A program made the translations under genes and the position numbers. The notes beneath the pieces are model-generated. The model had not been told where the DNA came from. It was given only the letters and a program-made list of their open reading frames with translations, and made no database searches. Of a stretch of 64,000 nucleotides of DNA, positions 35,925-44,455 are shown piece after piece; position 1 is the first letter of the stretch; every line of letters begins with the position of its first letter. This DNA comes from UBA6163 sp031411655 (GTDB taxonomy: Bacteria > Planctomycetota > Planctomycetia > Pirellulales > Pirellulaceae), in NCBI GenBank assembly GCA_031411655.1, contig JANOBM010000040.1, positions 62,001 through 126,000 on the forward strand, given 5' to 3'.

Positions 35925-36482
35925 GTGAGCCGCGCATTATTAGTAATCGATGTTCAGAATGAGTACTTCCCGGGTGGCCATTTACCCGTTCGATACCCTG
36001 TCAATCACTTAGAAAATATTCTTGAAGTGATGGATGCTGCCAAGGCGAATCAAGTTCACACAATCGTTATTCGCCATCATCAACCTTCGCCCGACTCGCC
36101 GGTTTTCTGCAAAGGCACCAAGAATTGGGAGCTGCGACCAGAGGTAGAATCCCGATCTTGTGATCTACTACTCGACAAGCAATTGCCTGGCTCGTTTACC
36201 AATACCAAACTGGAAGAGTTTCTGCGAAGCCGTGGAGTCGATACCGTCACGATTGCCGGTTACATGACTCAGGTCTGTTGTGATACGACGGCCCGAGAAG
36301 CCTTTCACCGTGGATTTAAGGTGGAGTTTTTGAAAGACGCGACTGGAACACTGGACGTGGAGAACTCGGCTGGTAAAGCCACGGCTGAAGAGTTGCAGAA
36401 TTCAATCCTGGTGTCGCAGCAAATGTTTATCAGCGAGGTTATCAGTAAAGACGAAGCCATTGCACGGATGCAACATGCTTGA
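35925..36482 (+). CDS. Isochorismatase-fold cysteine hydrolase
   Basis: A 185-residue cysteine hydrolase (nicotinamidase/isochorismatase superfamily). The catalytic triad is visible: Asp in LLVIDVQNEY, Lys in LLLDKQLPGSF and Cys in MTQVCCDTTARE, and the cis-peptide region IAGYM is in place. Typical length. The start GTG 35925 has GAAGG upstream at about 10 bases. Members hydrolyse amides or vinyl ethers; the substrate cannot be fixed from sequence. It may be co-transcribed with the SDR before it. Confidence 0.9.
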   Translation: MSRALLVIDVQNEYFPGGHLPVRYPVNHLENILEVMDAAKANQVHTIVIRHHQPSPDSPVFCKGTKNWELRPEVESRSCDLLLDKQLPGSFTNTKLEEFLRSRGVDTVTIAGYMTQVCCDTTAREAFHRGFKVEFLKDATGTLDVENSAGKATAEELQNSILVSQQMFISEVISKDEAIARMQHA

Positions 36483-36560
36483 TGAACTCGGGTACCGGCG
36501 AGTTAGTCTTTTATCACCGCGTGGCACATTTGGCGGGCATCCGAATGGTAACTAAATAAG

Positions 36561-37520
36561 ATGAAAATTGGCTCCGTCAACGTCGCGCATCCGTTCACGC
36601 TTGCACCGATGGAGGAGCATACGAGTTACCCGCTTCGTCGGCTGATGAAGCAATATGGGGCGAGCTTGGTCTGTAGCGAGCGAGTCGATGCGTCGGATGT
36701 GGCAAAAAAAGATCGGCGGGCATTGCGTTTGCTTTACACTGCGACCGACGAAAAGCCTCGAGTGGGACAGATTAGCGGCGGAGACCCTACCGTCATGGCT
36801 GCTGCGGCTCGAGTGGTGGAAGAGCAAGGATTCGATATGGTTGACCTCAATTTCGAATGCCCTATCAAACGTCTGATGAACCGTGGCGAAGGTGGCGCCC
36901 TAATGGCGACTCCAGAAGTGATTGAACGAATCACTCAAGCGGTTGTGCGCGCCGTTTCCATTCCGGTCACACTGAAGCTGCGAACCGGCCCCAGCGGCGA
37001 TCGTGAAACGGCCACAGAGATCACCAAGCGAGTGGAAGGTGTGGGAGCGGCAGCGGTTGAAATTCATGCAAGGAGTGTTGCTCAGGCATACGTCGGTGGC
37101 CCTGACTGGTCCGTTGTGGCGAGGGTGAAGCAGGCTACGTCATTGCCGGTGTTTGGCAGCGGCGGAGTTCGTGAGCCTGATGACGCATTGCGATTCTTGC
37201 GTGAAAGTGGCGCCGATGGTGTCTCGGTGGGACGAGGCTGCTTGGGGAATCCTTGGATCTTTCGCCAAATCGTTGCGCTTTATCAAGGCGGAGCCCGGAT
37301 ACCGCCACCGTCGCCAGACGAACGGACCAAAGTGCTACTGAATCTCGTCGAAGATGAATTCCACTTTTACGGCACGACGGTGGCTTTGCGACGTTTACCG
37401 CGCGTCAGTTGTTACTTCGCCAAGCACCTCGCTGATTTCAGTGAGTTCCGAGTCGCAGTCAATAAAGTTCGGAACTTAGGTGAGTTTCGACAGCTCGCAA
37501 AGAAGTCTCTCAGCGTTTGA
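36561..37520 (+). CDS. tRNA-dihydrouridine synthase
   Basis: A 319-residue FMN-dependent TIM-barrel enzyme that reduces uridine to dihydrouridine in tRNA. It opens with the family motif TLAPMEEHTSYPLRRLMKQY. The proton-donor Cys is in DLNFECPIKRLMNRGEGGAL, the FMN-phosphate region is VFGSGGVREPDDALRFL then GVSVGRGCLGNPWIFRQI, and a helical C-terminal tRNA-binding part follows. The wording resembles DusB more than DusA or DusC, but the exact position modified is not certain. It ends 14 bases from the convergent valS stop. Confidence 0.92.
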   Translation: MKIGSVNVAHPFTLAPMEEHTSYPLRRLMKQYGASLVCSERVDASDVAKKDRRALRLLYTATDEKPRVGQISGGDPTVMAAAARVVEEQGFDMVDLNFECPIKRLMNRGEGGALMATPEVIERITQAVVRAVSIPVTLKLRTGPSGDRETATEITKRVEGVGAAAVEIHARSVAQAYVGGPDWSVVARVKQATSLPVFGSGGVREPDDALRFLRESGADGVSVGRGCLGNPWIFRQIVALYQGGARIPPPSPDERTKVLLNLVEDEFHFYGTTVALRRLPRVSCYFAKHLADFSEFRVAVNKVRNLGEFRQLAKKSLSV

Positions 37521-37534
37521 CTGCGTGAGGCGGA

Positions 37535-40500
37535 TCAACTCCGCTTCCTCATTCGCTCGATGTCACCTGTGACACTCTCTCGCTGACGCAGAAGGTCTTG
37601 GAGCGACTGCCGCTCGGTAGCAACGACTTGTTCTGGCGCGCGGCTGACGAAGCTTTCATTGGCAAGTTTTTGCTCCTTCGAAACGATTTGCTTGACGATC
37701 TGGCCGAGCAGACGCTCAAGCCGTTCCAGTTCGGCTCCGACGTCGATGAATCGGCTCAAATCGACATGCACTTCGATCCCGAGTGTTGCGAGCGATAGCG
37801 GTGCATCGATCTCAAATGCGGTTGCAGTCGGACCGAGGTTGAGTACTTCTGCATTGGCCATCGATTCGAGTAATGGCCGCATGGGAGTCAGTAAGTCCTC
37901 GATGGCTCGATCACAGTGGATGGCGACCGGTACGGCTTCTCGCGGCGCAACGTTTTGGCTACTACGGATTTGTCGAATCGCTCCCAATACTTCGCGAAAG
38001 ACGGAAAACTGCCGCTGAATATTACCATCTGCGAGGTCTCGAGGATCGATCGTTGGCCACGCGGCTCGCATCACAAACGGTACAGCAGTGACCTGTTTCT
38101 CCAATCCGCGACTCGGTGCCGCCTTTCCAAGATGCCCCCAGATCTCTTCGGTTACAAAGGGCATGATGGGATGCAATAGCCGTAAAAGTGTGTCGAGTGC
38201 ATACGCGATAATCGTCTGCGTTTGCGCTCGTTGCAACGGATCGGAGAGGCGTGACTTGGCCATCTCGACATAAAGGCTGCAAAACTCGTCCCATGCGAAG
38301 TCGTAAAGCGATCGGGCTGCTTCGGCATACCGGTAATGATTGGTTGCGTCGGTGACTTCGCCCGTGACTGTAGCCAAGCGACTGAGCAGCCAGCGGTCTT
38401 CCAGTGGCAAACAATCGCGATCGATCGAGACAGGCTTGAAATCAGTGAGATTCATCAACGTGAACCTCGCTGCGTTCCAAAGCTTGTTCACGAAGTTCCG
38501 CGCTGTCTCGAAGCGCTCGCTCACTACCGCACCACGCTGCAGCGCAAGGTCGTCGGCGGATTCGGCCCACTGTGTCGAAAAATCACCGCCACAATGGTTG
38601 CAGTGGATTCGAGGCAAGCTTCGATTTTTCTTGGTCTGGTCAATGAGCTTTTCACAGTGCGGGCACTCATATTGCACCGGCATCCGCACATCTTGAGTCT
38701 CCGTTGCCAGCCAAGCGAGGCCAAATCGCAATGCATCGGGTCCAAACTTATCGATCACATCGATCGGATCGACCCCGTTACCCTTCGACTTGCTCATCGT
38801 TTCCCCAAGTCCGTCAAGAATCTTGGGGTGAATGAAGACTTCGCTGAAAGGTACTTTGCCAGTATTGTTGAGACCCATCAGCACCATGCGAGCCACCCAA
38901 AGTGTGATGATGTCACGCGATGTAATCAGTGTGCTGGTCGGATAAAAATATTCCAGCTCGGCCGTCTTTTCAGGCCAACCCAGGGTGCTGTGAGGCCAAA
39001 GTGCGGATGAGAACCATGTATCCAGTACGTCTGGGTCGCGAATCAGGCCAAGGGCCTCGACGGCGGTTTCAAGGTTCGCGTCTTCACGTCGAAGGCACAC
39101 AAACACTTGGCAGTTGCCATTCGCGTCTTCTTCGACTTGATGAGTGATCGAACCAGCCTCGGTCGTGATCTTTGCGATCTTCGCCGTGAGTGCCTTCGCG
39201 TCCGTGTCTGAGAGTTTCAAACTCGACCAGATCGGAATTTGGTGGCCCCACCAAAGTTGGCGACTGACCGGCCAATCTCGCTTTTCGCCAAGCCAATCGA
39301 GATAACCTTTTCGATATCGCACTGGAAAAATCTTGACGGATTCGTTCGTGACCGCATCCATGGCCGATTGCGCGAGCGAGTCCATTTTCACAAACCATTG
39401 GTCGGCGAGGAACGGTTCGATAGGCGTCTTGCTACGGTCGCTGTGCGGAAGTTCGATCTCACGATCTTCAATCTCGCCAAGTTGTCCGAGTGAGTCCAAG
39501 TCGGCAACAACCTTCTGTCGAGCAGCAGCGATGGTCATGCCCTGGTACGGCCCCGTTTCGCTGTTCAGGGTGCCGTCGGTAAGCAGGATATTGATCATCG
39601 GCAAGCCACATCGTTGTGCGACTTCGTAATCATTCGGGTCGTGCGCCGGTGTGATCTTGACACACCCACTTCCGAGTTCTGGCTTGGCCCATGAGTCCGC
39701 AACCAGTGGTATGGGCCGATTCATGAGTGGCAGCATTACGTGCCGACCGCTCATTGCCATGTCTCGCAGTTTGATCAGTGTCGGCAGCATGGTTTCGCGA
39801 CGGCTTAGCAAATCGTCCAGTTGCAACTGGATGGCTGGCCGGTCTTTTTCTGGGGCAACTGCTAGTTTTTCAAGGAGCTCTTTCTCGGCCGCTTCCAACG
39901 CCGCTTCGGGGTCGGGATGTACCGCAACGGCAGTGTCACCAAGCATGGTTTCAGGGCGAGTGGTTGCGATCTCCACTTCGAGTGGCTCACCGCGCTGGGG
40001 ATTGATTACCTTGTAGCGAAAGTGCCAGAAATGACCTTGGGTGGTTTCATTGAAAACCTCATCATCGCTGACCGCCGTTTGCAAAAAGGTATCCCAGTTG
40101 ACTAGGCGTTTTCCGCGGTAGATCAATCGCTGCGAAAAGAGGTCGTAAAACGTTGCGCGTACAGCGGCAGCGCAGCGATCATCGAGAGTAAATCGCGTTC
40201 GTTCCCAATCACAACTGCAGCCCATTCGTTTGAGTTGGCCGAGGATGCGGGCTTCGTATTGGTCTTTCCATTTCCATATCCTCGCTACCAAAGCATCTCG
40301 ACCGAGATCGTGGCGAGTCTTGTTCTCCTGCTCACGGAGACGTCGTTCAACCACTGCTTGAGTTGCGATGCCGGCATGGTCGGTCCCAGGCATCCAAAGA
40401 GCCTCAAATCCTTGCATCCGCCGCGTGCGAACGAGAATGTCCTGGAGGGTATTGTTGAGGCCGTGTCCGAGGTGGAGGGCACCCGTCACATTGGGAGGCG

Positions 40501-40648
40501 GAATCACAATCGTGAATGGCTTTCGGTCTGGATTGACCGTCGCACGATTGCAACCAGCGGCTTCCCAAGCTTGCACGATACGGGCTGCTGCGGTGGCGTG
40601 ATCAAAACGATTGGGGATGTCGGATTCGTTGCTCTCAGAATTACTCAT
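37535..40648 (-). CDS. valS: Valine--tRNA ligase
   Basis: A 1037-residue class I aminoacyl-tRNA synthetase. The HIGH-type motif is PPPNVTGALHLGHGLNNTLQ near residue 50, followed by the CP1 editing domain and the KMSKS-type loop (GETMSKSKGNGVDPIDV) near 620. A zinc-knuckle-like insert (CPHCEKL..HCNHCGG) follows, then the anticodon-binding helical domain and a C-terminal coiled coil (LERLERLLGQIVKQIVSKEQ). Length is a little above E. coli ValS. Only three bases separate its start from the cimA stop, so both are on one mRNA, linking valine/isoleucine synthesis and valine charging. Confidence 0.97.
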   Translation of the reverse strand: MSNSESNESDIPNRFDHATAAARIVQAWEAAGCNRATVNPDRKPFTIVIPPPNVTGALHLGHGLNNTLQDILVRTRRMQGFEALWMPGTDHAGIATQAVVERRLREQENKTRHDLGRDALVARIWKWKDQYEARILGQLKRMGCSCDWERTRFTLDDRCAAAVRATFYDLFSQRLIYRGKRLVNWDTFLQTAVSDDEVFNETTQGHFWHFRYKVINPQRGEPLEVEIATTRPETMLGDTAVAVHPDPEAALEAAEKELLEKLAVAPEKDRPAIQLQLDDLLSRRETMLPTLIKLRDMAMSGRHVMLPLMNRPIPLVADSWAKPELGSGCVKITPAHDPNDYEVAQRCGLPMINILLTDGTLNSETGPYQGMTIAAARQKVVADLDSLGQLGEIEDREIELPHSDRSKTPIEPFLADQWFVKMDSLAQSAMDAVTNESVKIFPVRYRKGYLDWLGEKRDWPVSRQLWWGHQIPIWSSLKLSDTDAKALTAKIAKITTEAGSITHQVEEDANGNCQVFVCLRREDANLETAVEALGLIRDPDVLDTWFSSALWPHSTLGWPEKTAELEYFYPTSTLITSRDIITLWVARMVLMGLNNTGKVPFSEVFIHPKILDGLGETMSKSKGNGVDPIDVIDKFGPDALRFGLAWLATETQDVRMPVQYECPHCEKLIDQTKKNRSLPRIHCNHCGGDFSTQWAESADDLALQRGAVVSERFETARNFVNKLWNAARFTLMNLTDFKPVSIDRDCLPLEDRWLLSRLATVTGEVTDATNHYRYAEAARSLYDFAWDEFCSLYVEMAKSRLSDPLQRAQTQTIIAYALDTLLRLLHPIMPFVTEEIWGHLGKAAPSRGLEKQVTAVPFVMRAAWPTIDPRDLADGNIQRQFSVFREVLGAIRQIRSSQNVAPREAVPVAIHCDRAIEDLLTPMRPLLESMANAEVLNLGPTATAFEIDAPLSLATLGIEVHVDLSRFIDVGAELERLERLLGQIVKQIVSKEQKLANESFVSRAPEQVVATERQSLQDLLRQRESVTGDIERMRKRS

Positions 40649-40651
40649 CGG

Positions 40652-42292
40652 TTACCTAACTTCCTTGGCTACTGATCGTGTTTGACCGTTCTTGGTTGAT
40701 TCATCGTGGTCTTTGTGCAGTTTGTACTCGACTGCATCGACTAATGCCTGCCAGCTTGCTTCGATCACATTTTCACTGACACCGATCGTTCCCCAAGTTT
40801 CGGTCTTATCAGTGCTTTCGATATTGACTCGAGTGGTCGCGGCTGTGCCCGCGCCGGAATCCACGACGCGGACCTTGTAATCAACTAGACGCATGTCGGC
40901 GAGGCTGGGATAGGTGATTTCCAGAGCTTTGCGAAGTGCGGCATCAAGTGCGTTGACCGGTCCATGGCCTTCAGCGGCATCGAACCAAAGCTGATCGCCG
41001 ACGCGGAGCTTGATGATCGCTTCCGCAAAAACGTTGTGCTCTTCGGCGTGCCGATCGCCGGCGACGACGCGATATTTGATCGGAGTGAAATGCGGCACGA
41101 ACGATCCAGCTATGCGGCGCACCAAGAGATCAAATGAAGCGCCGGCTGATTCGAACTGGTAACCGCGATTTTCCAAACGAACGACCTCGGCAAGAATCTT
41201 GTCCATGAGCTCGCGATTATTCACGAGGTCATGCTTCGAAGTCATGGCAGCAATATTACTTCGGCCGCTAAGTTCGCTAACCAAGATTCGGCGCTCGTTG
41301 CCGACCACTGCAGGATCGATATGTTCGTAGGTGCTTGAGCACTTATTGACGGCATGAACATGCATGCCGCCTTTATGGGCGAACGCACTCTGGCCGACGA
41401 ACGGCTGGTTGCCGCGCCATTGAAGATTTGCGGTTTCGTAAACGAATCGGCTGAGTTCGGTAAGCGGCTCAAGCGAACGTCCACCAAGAACAGCAAAACC
41501 TTTTTTCTTGATCGCAAGGTTCGCAATCACGGAGATCAAGTCAACGTTCCCACATCTTTCACCGATTCCATTGATCGTGCCTTGAACCTGATTCGCGCCG
41601 GCGTCAACTGCAGCGAGAGAATTGGCAACCGCCAAGTCGCTGTCGTTGTGGCAATGGATTCCAAAGGTCACGTTGTACTCGGCGACCGCTAACTTAGCGG
41701 CTTTGACAAGCATTGCGATCTCTTCGGGCAAGGTACCGCCGTTGGTGTCACAGAGCACCAGATGCGAGGCGCCGGCGGCCGCGGCAGCGCGTAGTGTTTT
41801 GGCAGCATATTCGGGATTGGCTTTCCAGCCATCGAAAAAGTGCTCCGCGTCATAGATCACGCGGCCATGACGTGCAAGAAACTCGGTACTCTCACCGATC
41901 ATCGCAAGATTTTCGTCGAGACTTGCGCCAAGTACTTCCGTCACATGGTAGTCCCATGTCTTGCCGACTAACGTGCATGCCGGAGTCTTTGCTGCGACGA
42001 GCGCTTTCATCCCCGGGTCGTCTTCCGCTTTCATGGATCGGCGACGTGTCATACCAAACGCGCATACCTGACTTTTTCCAAGGTCCATCGATCGGACCTG
42101 TTCAAAAAATGCGACATCTTTTTCATTGGACAATGGATAACCGCCTTCGATGAAGTCGATGCCGATCTCCGCGAGTCGCTGGGCAATTTTCAGTTTGTCT
42201 TGGAGGGAAAAACTGATGCCTTCACCTTGTGAGCCATCTCGCAAAGTGGTGTCGTAGATTTCAATCTTGCGTAGCGGGTGGTGGGTCGTCAT
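40652..42292 (-). CDS. cimA: (R)-citramalate synthase
   Basis: A 546-residue enzyme that condenses acetyl-CoA and pyruvate to citramalate, entering the threonine-independent isoleucine route. The DRE-TIM barrel opens with EIYDTTLRDGSQGEGISFSL and has GIDFIEGGYPLSNEKD and the metal site FGIHCHNDSDLAVANSLAAV. A LeuA-type regulatory dimer domain occupies about 400-540, suggesting isoleucine feedback. 2-isopropylmalate synthase is the main alternative, but the QGEGISFS wording and length fit CimA better. It is the first gene of cimA-valS behind a long leader with a terminator. Confidence 0.92.
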   Translation of the reverse strand: MTTHHPLRKIEIYDTTLRDGSQGEGISFSLQDKLKIAQRLAEIGIDFIEGGYPLSNEKDVAFFEQVRSMDLGKSQVCAFGMTRRRSMKAEDDPGMKALVAAKTPACTLVGKTWDYHVTEVLGASLDENLAMIGESTEFLARHGRVIYDAEHFFDGWKANPEYAAKTLRAAAAAGASHLVLCDTNGGTLPEEIAMLVKAAKLAVAEYNVTFGIHCHNDSDLAVANSLAAVDAGANQVQGTINGIGERCGNVDLISVIANLAIKKKGFAVLGGRSLEPLTELSRFVYETANLQWRGNQPFVGQSAFAHKGGMHVHAVNKCSSTYEHIDPAVVGNERRILVSELSGRSNIAAMTSKHDLVNNRELMDKILAEVVRLENRGYQFESAGASFDLLVRRIAGSFVPHFTPIKYRVVAGDRHAEEHNVFAEAIIKLRVGDQLWFDAAEGHGPVNALDAALRKALEITYPSLADMRLVDYKVRVVDSGAGTAATTRVNIESTDKTETWGTIGVSENVIEASWQALVDAVEYKLHKDHDESTKNGQTRSVAKEVR

Positions 42293-42330
42293 TTGAAAAC
42301 TAAGTCGGTTGATGGTGAACGTCTAGGAAC

Positions 42331-42349
42331 AAAAAACCCCGAGGCGGGG
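42331..42349 (-). terminator. Intrinsic terminator in the cimA leader
   Basis: On the minus strand, CCCCG-CCT-CGGGG followed by six T residues forms a compact GC-only hairpin with a U tract. It lies 39 bases before the cimA start and downstream of a strong promoter, so it should stop most transcripts unless prevented. A 15-codon frame (42323-42370, MSIPRGLPRLGVFCS) runs through the hairpin, so translation could disrupt it. An upstream GGGGGA (42469-42474) can pair with TCCCCC at 42358-42363, a possible alternative fold. Confidence 0.7.
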
Positions 42350-42479
42350 AAGGCCACGGGGGATGCTCATGATCGTTTTCTTGTGAGTAATTGACTCGGG
42401 ACCGTTTTCGCGCGATCGACGCGGGTGAGGCTTGCGATCTTCTCCGCCTTTCCTCACCACAAACCGTGTCCCCCGAAGG

Positions 42480-42635
42480 CTAGGTCTGTTGCCGAAAGGC
42501 GGAGCCGGTAATCTCCACGGCTTCCGCGGAGCCGATAATCGCAAACAGGCCCACCAAACCAACGCCCGGCTGGAAGTTTCCGATGGGTTGCAGCAGGTGC
42601 CCGGCGGTTCGACGGAAGGAGGAGATGTGAGTCAT
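42480..42635 (-). CDS. Candidate leader peptide upstream of cimA
   Basis: A 51-codon frame from ATG 42635 that starts about 38 bases after the predicted transcription start. Its middle is rich in branched-chain residues (GVGLVGLFAII), the end products controlled by this operon. A hairpin CTCCGCGG-AAG-CCGTGGAG is embedded just after those codons (42507-42525). The arrangement is like a leader peptide whose ribosome stalling controls a downstream terminator, but the distance to the terminator (about 130 bases) is longer than in classical cases and no strong ribosome binding site is visible. It could instead be an unrelated small membrane protein. Confidence 0.4.
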   Translation of the reverse strand: MTHISSFRRTAGHLLQPIGNFQPGVGLVGLFAIIGSAEAVEITGSAFRQQT

Positions 42636-42679
42636 GGGGGGCGAGTAAAGACCTATGGAATCGTCGTAAGTGAGTAAAA

Positions 42680-42707
42680 AGTGTAAAAGGCTACCGCCAA
42701 TTGTCAA
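42680..42707 (-). promoter_or_regulatory. Predicted sigma-70 promoter of cimA-valS
   Basis: Minus strand: a perfect -35 TTGACA (42702-42707), 16-base spacer and -10 TACACT (42680-42685). Transcription would start near 42673, giving a leader of about 380 bases before cimA. Confidence 0.6.
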
Positions 42708-42746
42708 TTCGGGGACCTTTCCAGGTCGATTGCCAACGGCGAACCG

Positions 42747-43418
42747 TTAACGTTTGCGATCGTCCGGACGCGCATGTCTGACGATTTCGCCCTCGACGAG
42801 GTAGACGACGTCTTCTGCCAGACTTGTCGCCAAATCTGCGACCATTTCGATGTTACGAGAGGCGCTGAAGCAATGGACCGCGGGGATCACGTTTTCAGGC
42901 GATTCCTGCATCAATTCTTGCAATTGGTCGATAATGATGCGGTTCAAGGCGTCCACCACGTCATCGTCGGCGATCACTTGGCGAGCCTGTTGTGTGTCGC
43001 TGCTGACGAATGCGTCTAACGCCCGGCGAACCATCGAATTCGACTCGCGAACCATATCGTTAAATTCATCAGGAACAACGAATAGTGGGTACATATCCAG
43101 CGCGACGGCACGTTCGGCGATGTTGCAAGCAAGATCTGCCATCCGCTCTAGTTCTGAATTGATCTTCACTACGCTGATGACCTGCCGCAGGTCAGTGGCA
43201 ACCGGCTGGTGCAACGCCAGCAATTTGAGGCACTCCTCCTCCAGCTTGACTTCGTCTGTATCGACCGATGTATCGGTCCGGATCACTCGTTTGGCGAGGT
43301 CTGGGCGTCGCTCCACCAGAGACCTGACAGCCAAGTCGACCATCTGCTCAACGATCCCAAACAACGATAACAGCCCTTCGCGAAGGTCGTCCAGTCCACG
43401 CTGCAAATGTTTCGACAT
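42747..43418 (-). CDS. phoU: Phosphate transport system regulator PhoU
   Basis: A 223-residue all-helical protein with two PhoU three-helix-bundle repeats. It connects the Pst transporter to the PhoR sensor kinase and lowers the Pho response when phosphate is plentiful. Conserved metal-binding-type segments are DTSVDTDEVKLEEECLKLLA, ISVVKINSELERMADLACNI in the first repeat and ISASRN-like FSASRNIEMVADLATSLAED in the second. Length is typical. It is the last gene of the pst cluster, separated from pstB by 86 bases that contain a Pho-box-like repeat. PhoB/PhoR are not in the window. Confidence 0.95.
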   Translation of the reverse strand: MSKHLQRGLDDLREGLLSLFGIVEQMVDLAVRSLVERRPDLAKRVIRTDTSVDTDEVKLEEECLKLLALHQPVATDLRQVISVVKINSELERMADLACNIAERAVALDMYPLFVVPDEFNDMVRESNSMVRRALDAFVSSDTQQARQVIADDDVVDALNRIIIDQLQELMQESPENVIPAVHCFSASRNIEMVADLATSLAEDVVYLVEGEIVRHARPDDRKR

Positions 43419-43462
43419 TCATACTTCCAGATGCAAGTCAGGGCCGCTGCAGTCTCGGCGAG

Positions 43463-43481
43463 GGTTTAAGGTCGCGTTAAG
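43463..43481 (-). promoter_or_regulatory. Pho-box-like direct repeat before phoU
   Basis: On the minus strand, CTTAACGC-GAC-CTTAAACC shows two 8-base units with an 11-base period, the spacing at which PhoB/PhoP/SphR-type regulators bind tandem half-sites. It lies 45 bases upstream of phoU, suggesting phoU may have its own phosphate-responsive promoter. Confidence 0.45.
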
Positions 43482-43504
43482 GTTAGAGGAGTTGTCGTGA
43501 ACGA

Positions 43505-44377
43505 TCAACCGAACTTTCCGCTGACATAGTCTTCGGTTTGCTTGCGCGATGGCTTGGTGAACACGCCCGTGGTCGGCCCCGCCTCGATGAGCTTACCTTC
43601 AAAAAAGAAAGCGGTTTGATCGCTACATCGAGCCGCTTGCTGCATGTTGTGAGTCACAATCACTATGGTGTATTGCTTTCGGAGCTCAAAGATAAGATCC
43701 TCGATCGCAAGGGTACTGGCCGGATCCAGTGCGCTACAAGGTTCATCCATCAGCAACACTTCGGGCCCCACGGCGATCGCCCTGGCGATGCAGAGGCGTT
43801 GTTGCTGACCGCCCGATAAGCCAAGAGCGGGAGCGTGAAGACGATCTTTCACTTCATCCCAGACCGCTGCTTTTCGCAATGACCATTCAACCACATCTTG
43901 AAGTTGTGACTTGGTCATGCGGGTGTGCAGGCGCGGACCGAATGCTACGTTATCAAAGATGCTCTTGGGGAATGGATTGGGTCGTTGAAAGACAATTCCG
44001 ATTCGTCGGCGAAGATCCACGACGTCGGTGGCTTTCGAAAGCAAATCGGTGTCACCCAGTCGGACATCACCGATCGCCTTGGCTGAAGGGATCGTATCGT
44101 TCATCCGGTTGAACCAGCGAAGCAATGTACTTTTGCCACAACCGCTCGGGCCGATGAACGCCGTAACGCGATTGGAAAGGATGTTGAGCGTGACGTCATG
44201 AATCGCCTGGAAGTCACCGTACCACGCACTGAGGTGATTCATGCGAATGGCTGGACTGGGATCGCGAGTTTCGGCAGCTGGGTTTGCCGGCACCCGTAAT
44301 GAAATCCCTTCAGGCGAATCAGATGAATCGTGTGAGGTCATTGTGGCGGAGTCGCTCTGGGAATCAATTTGGTTCAT
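43505..44377 (-). CDS. pstB: Phosphate ABC transporter ATP-binding protein PstB
   Basis: A 290-residue ATPase that powers high-affinity phosphate import. Walker A is GPSGCGKSTLLRWFNRMND, signature LSGGQQQRLCIARAIA and Walker B VLLMDEPCSALDP; the PstB-specific VVDLRRRIGIVFQRPNPFPK is also present. An N-terminal extension of about 40 residues (Ser/Asp-rich) precedes the family's usual start and could be a longer leader or a misplaced start, but no internal ATG is better. It lies 78 bases downstream of pstA. Confidence 0.96.
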   Translation of the reverse strand: MNQIDSQSDSATMTSHDSSDSPEGISLRVPANPAAETRDPSPAIRMNHLSAWYGDFQAIHDVTLNILSNRVTAFIGPSGCGKSTLLRWFNRMNDTIPSAKAIGDVRLGDTDLLSKATDVVDLRRRIGIVFQRPNPFPKSIFDNVAFGPRLHTRMTKSQLQDVVEWSLRKAAVWDEVKDRLHAPALGLSGGQQQRLCIARAIAVGPEVLLMDEPCSALDPASTLAIEDLIFELRKQYTIVIVTHNMQQAARCSDQTAFFFEGKLIEAGPTTGVFTKPSRKQTEDYVSGKFG

Positions 44378-44455
44378 CGTTGAATCTTCGCATCGAACGC
44401 AGACATAGCGAATGTCAGTGGGACGAGAGTCAATATTTTTCCATGGGATGAATCG

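Noticed and set aside
38336..39010. 224-codon plus-strand frame opposite valS
   Set aside because: Antisense to valS; several similar frames exist along valS as expected from codon bias.
42850..43500. 216-codon plus-strand frame opposite phoU
   Set aside because: Antisense to phoU and extremely rich in Ser and Arg.
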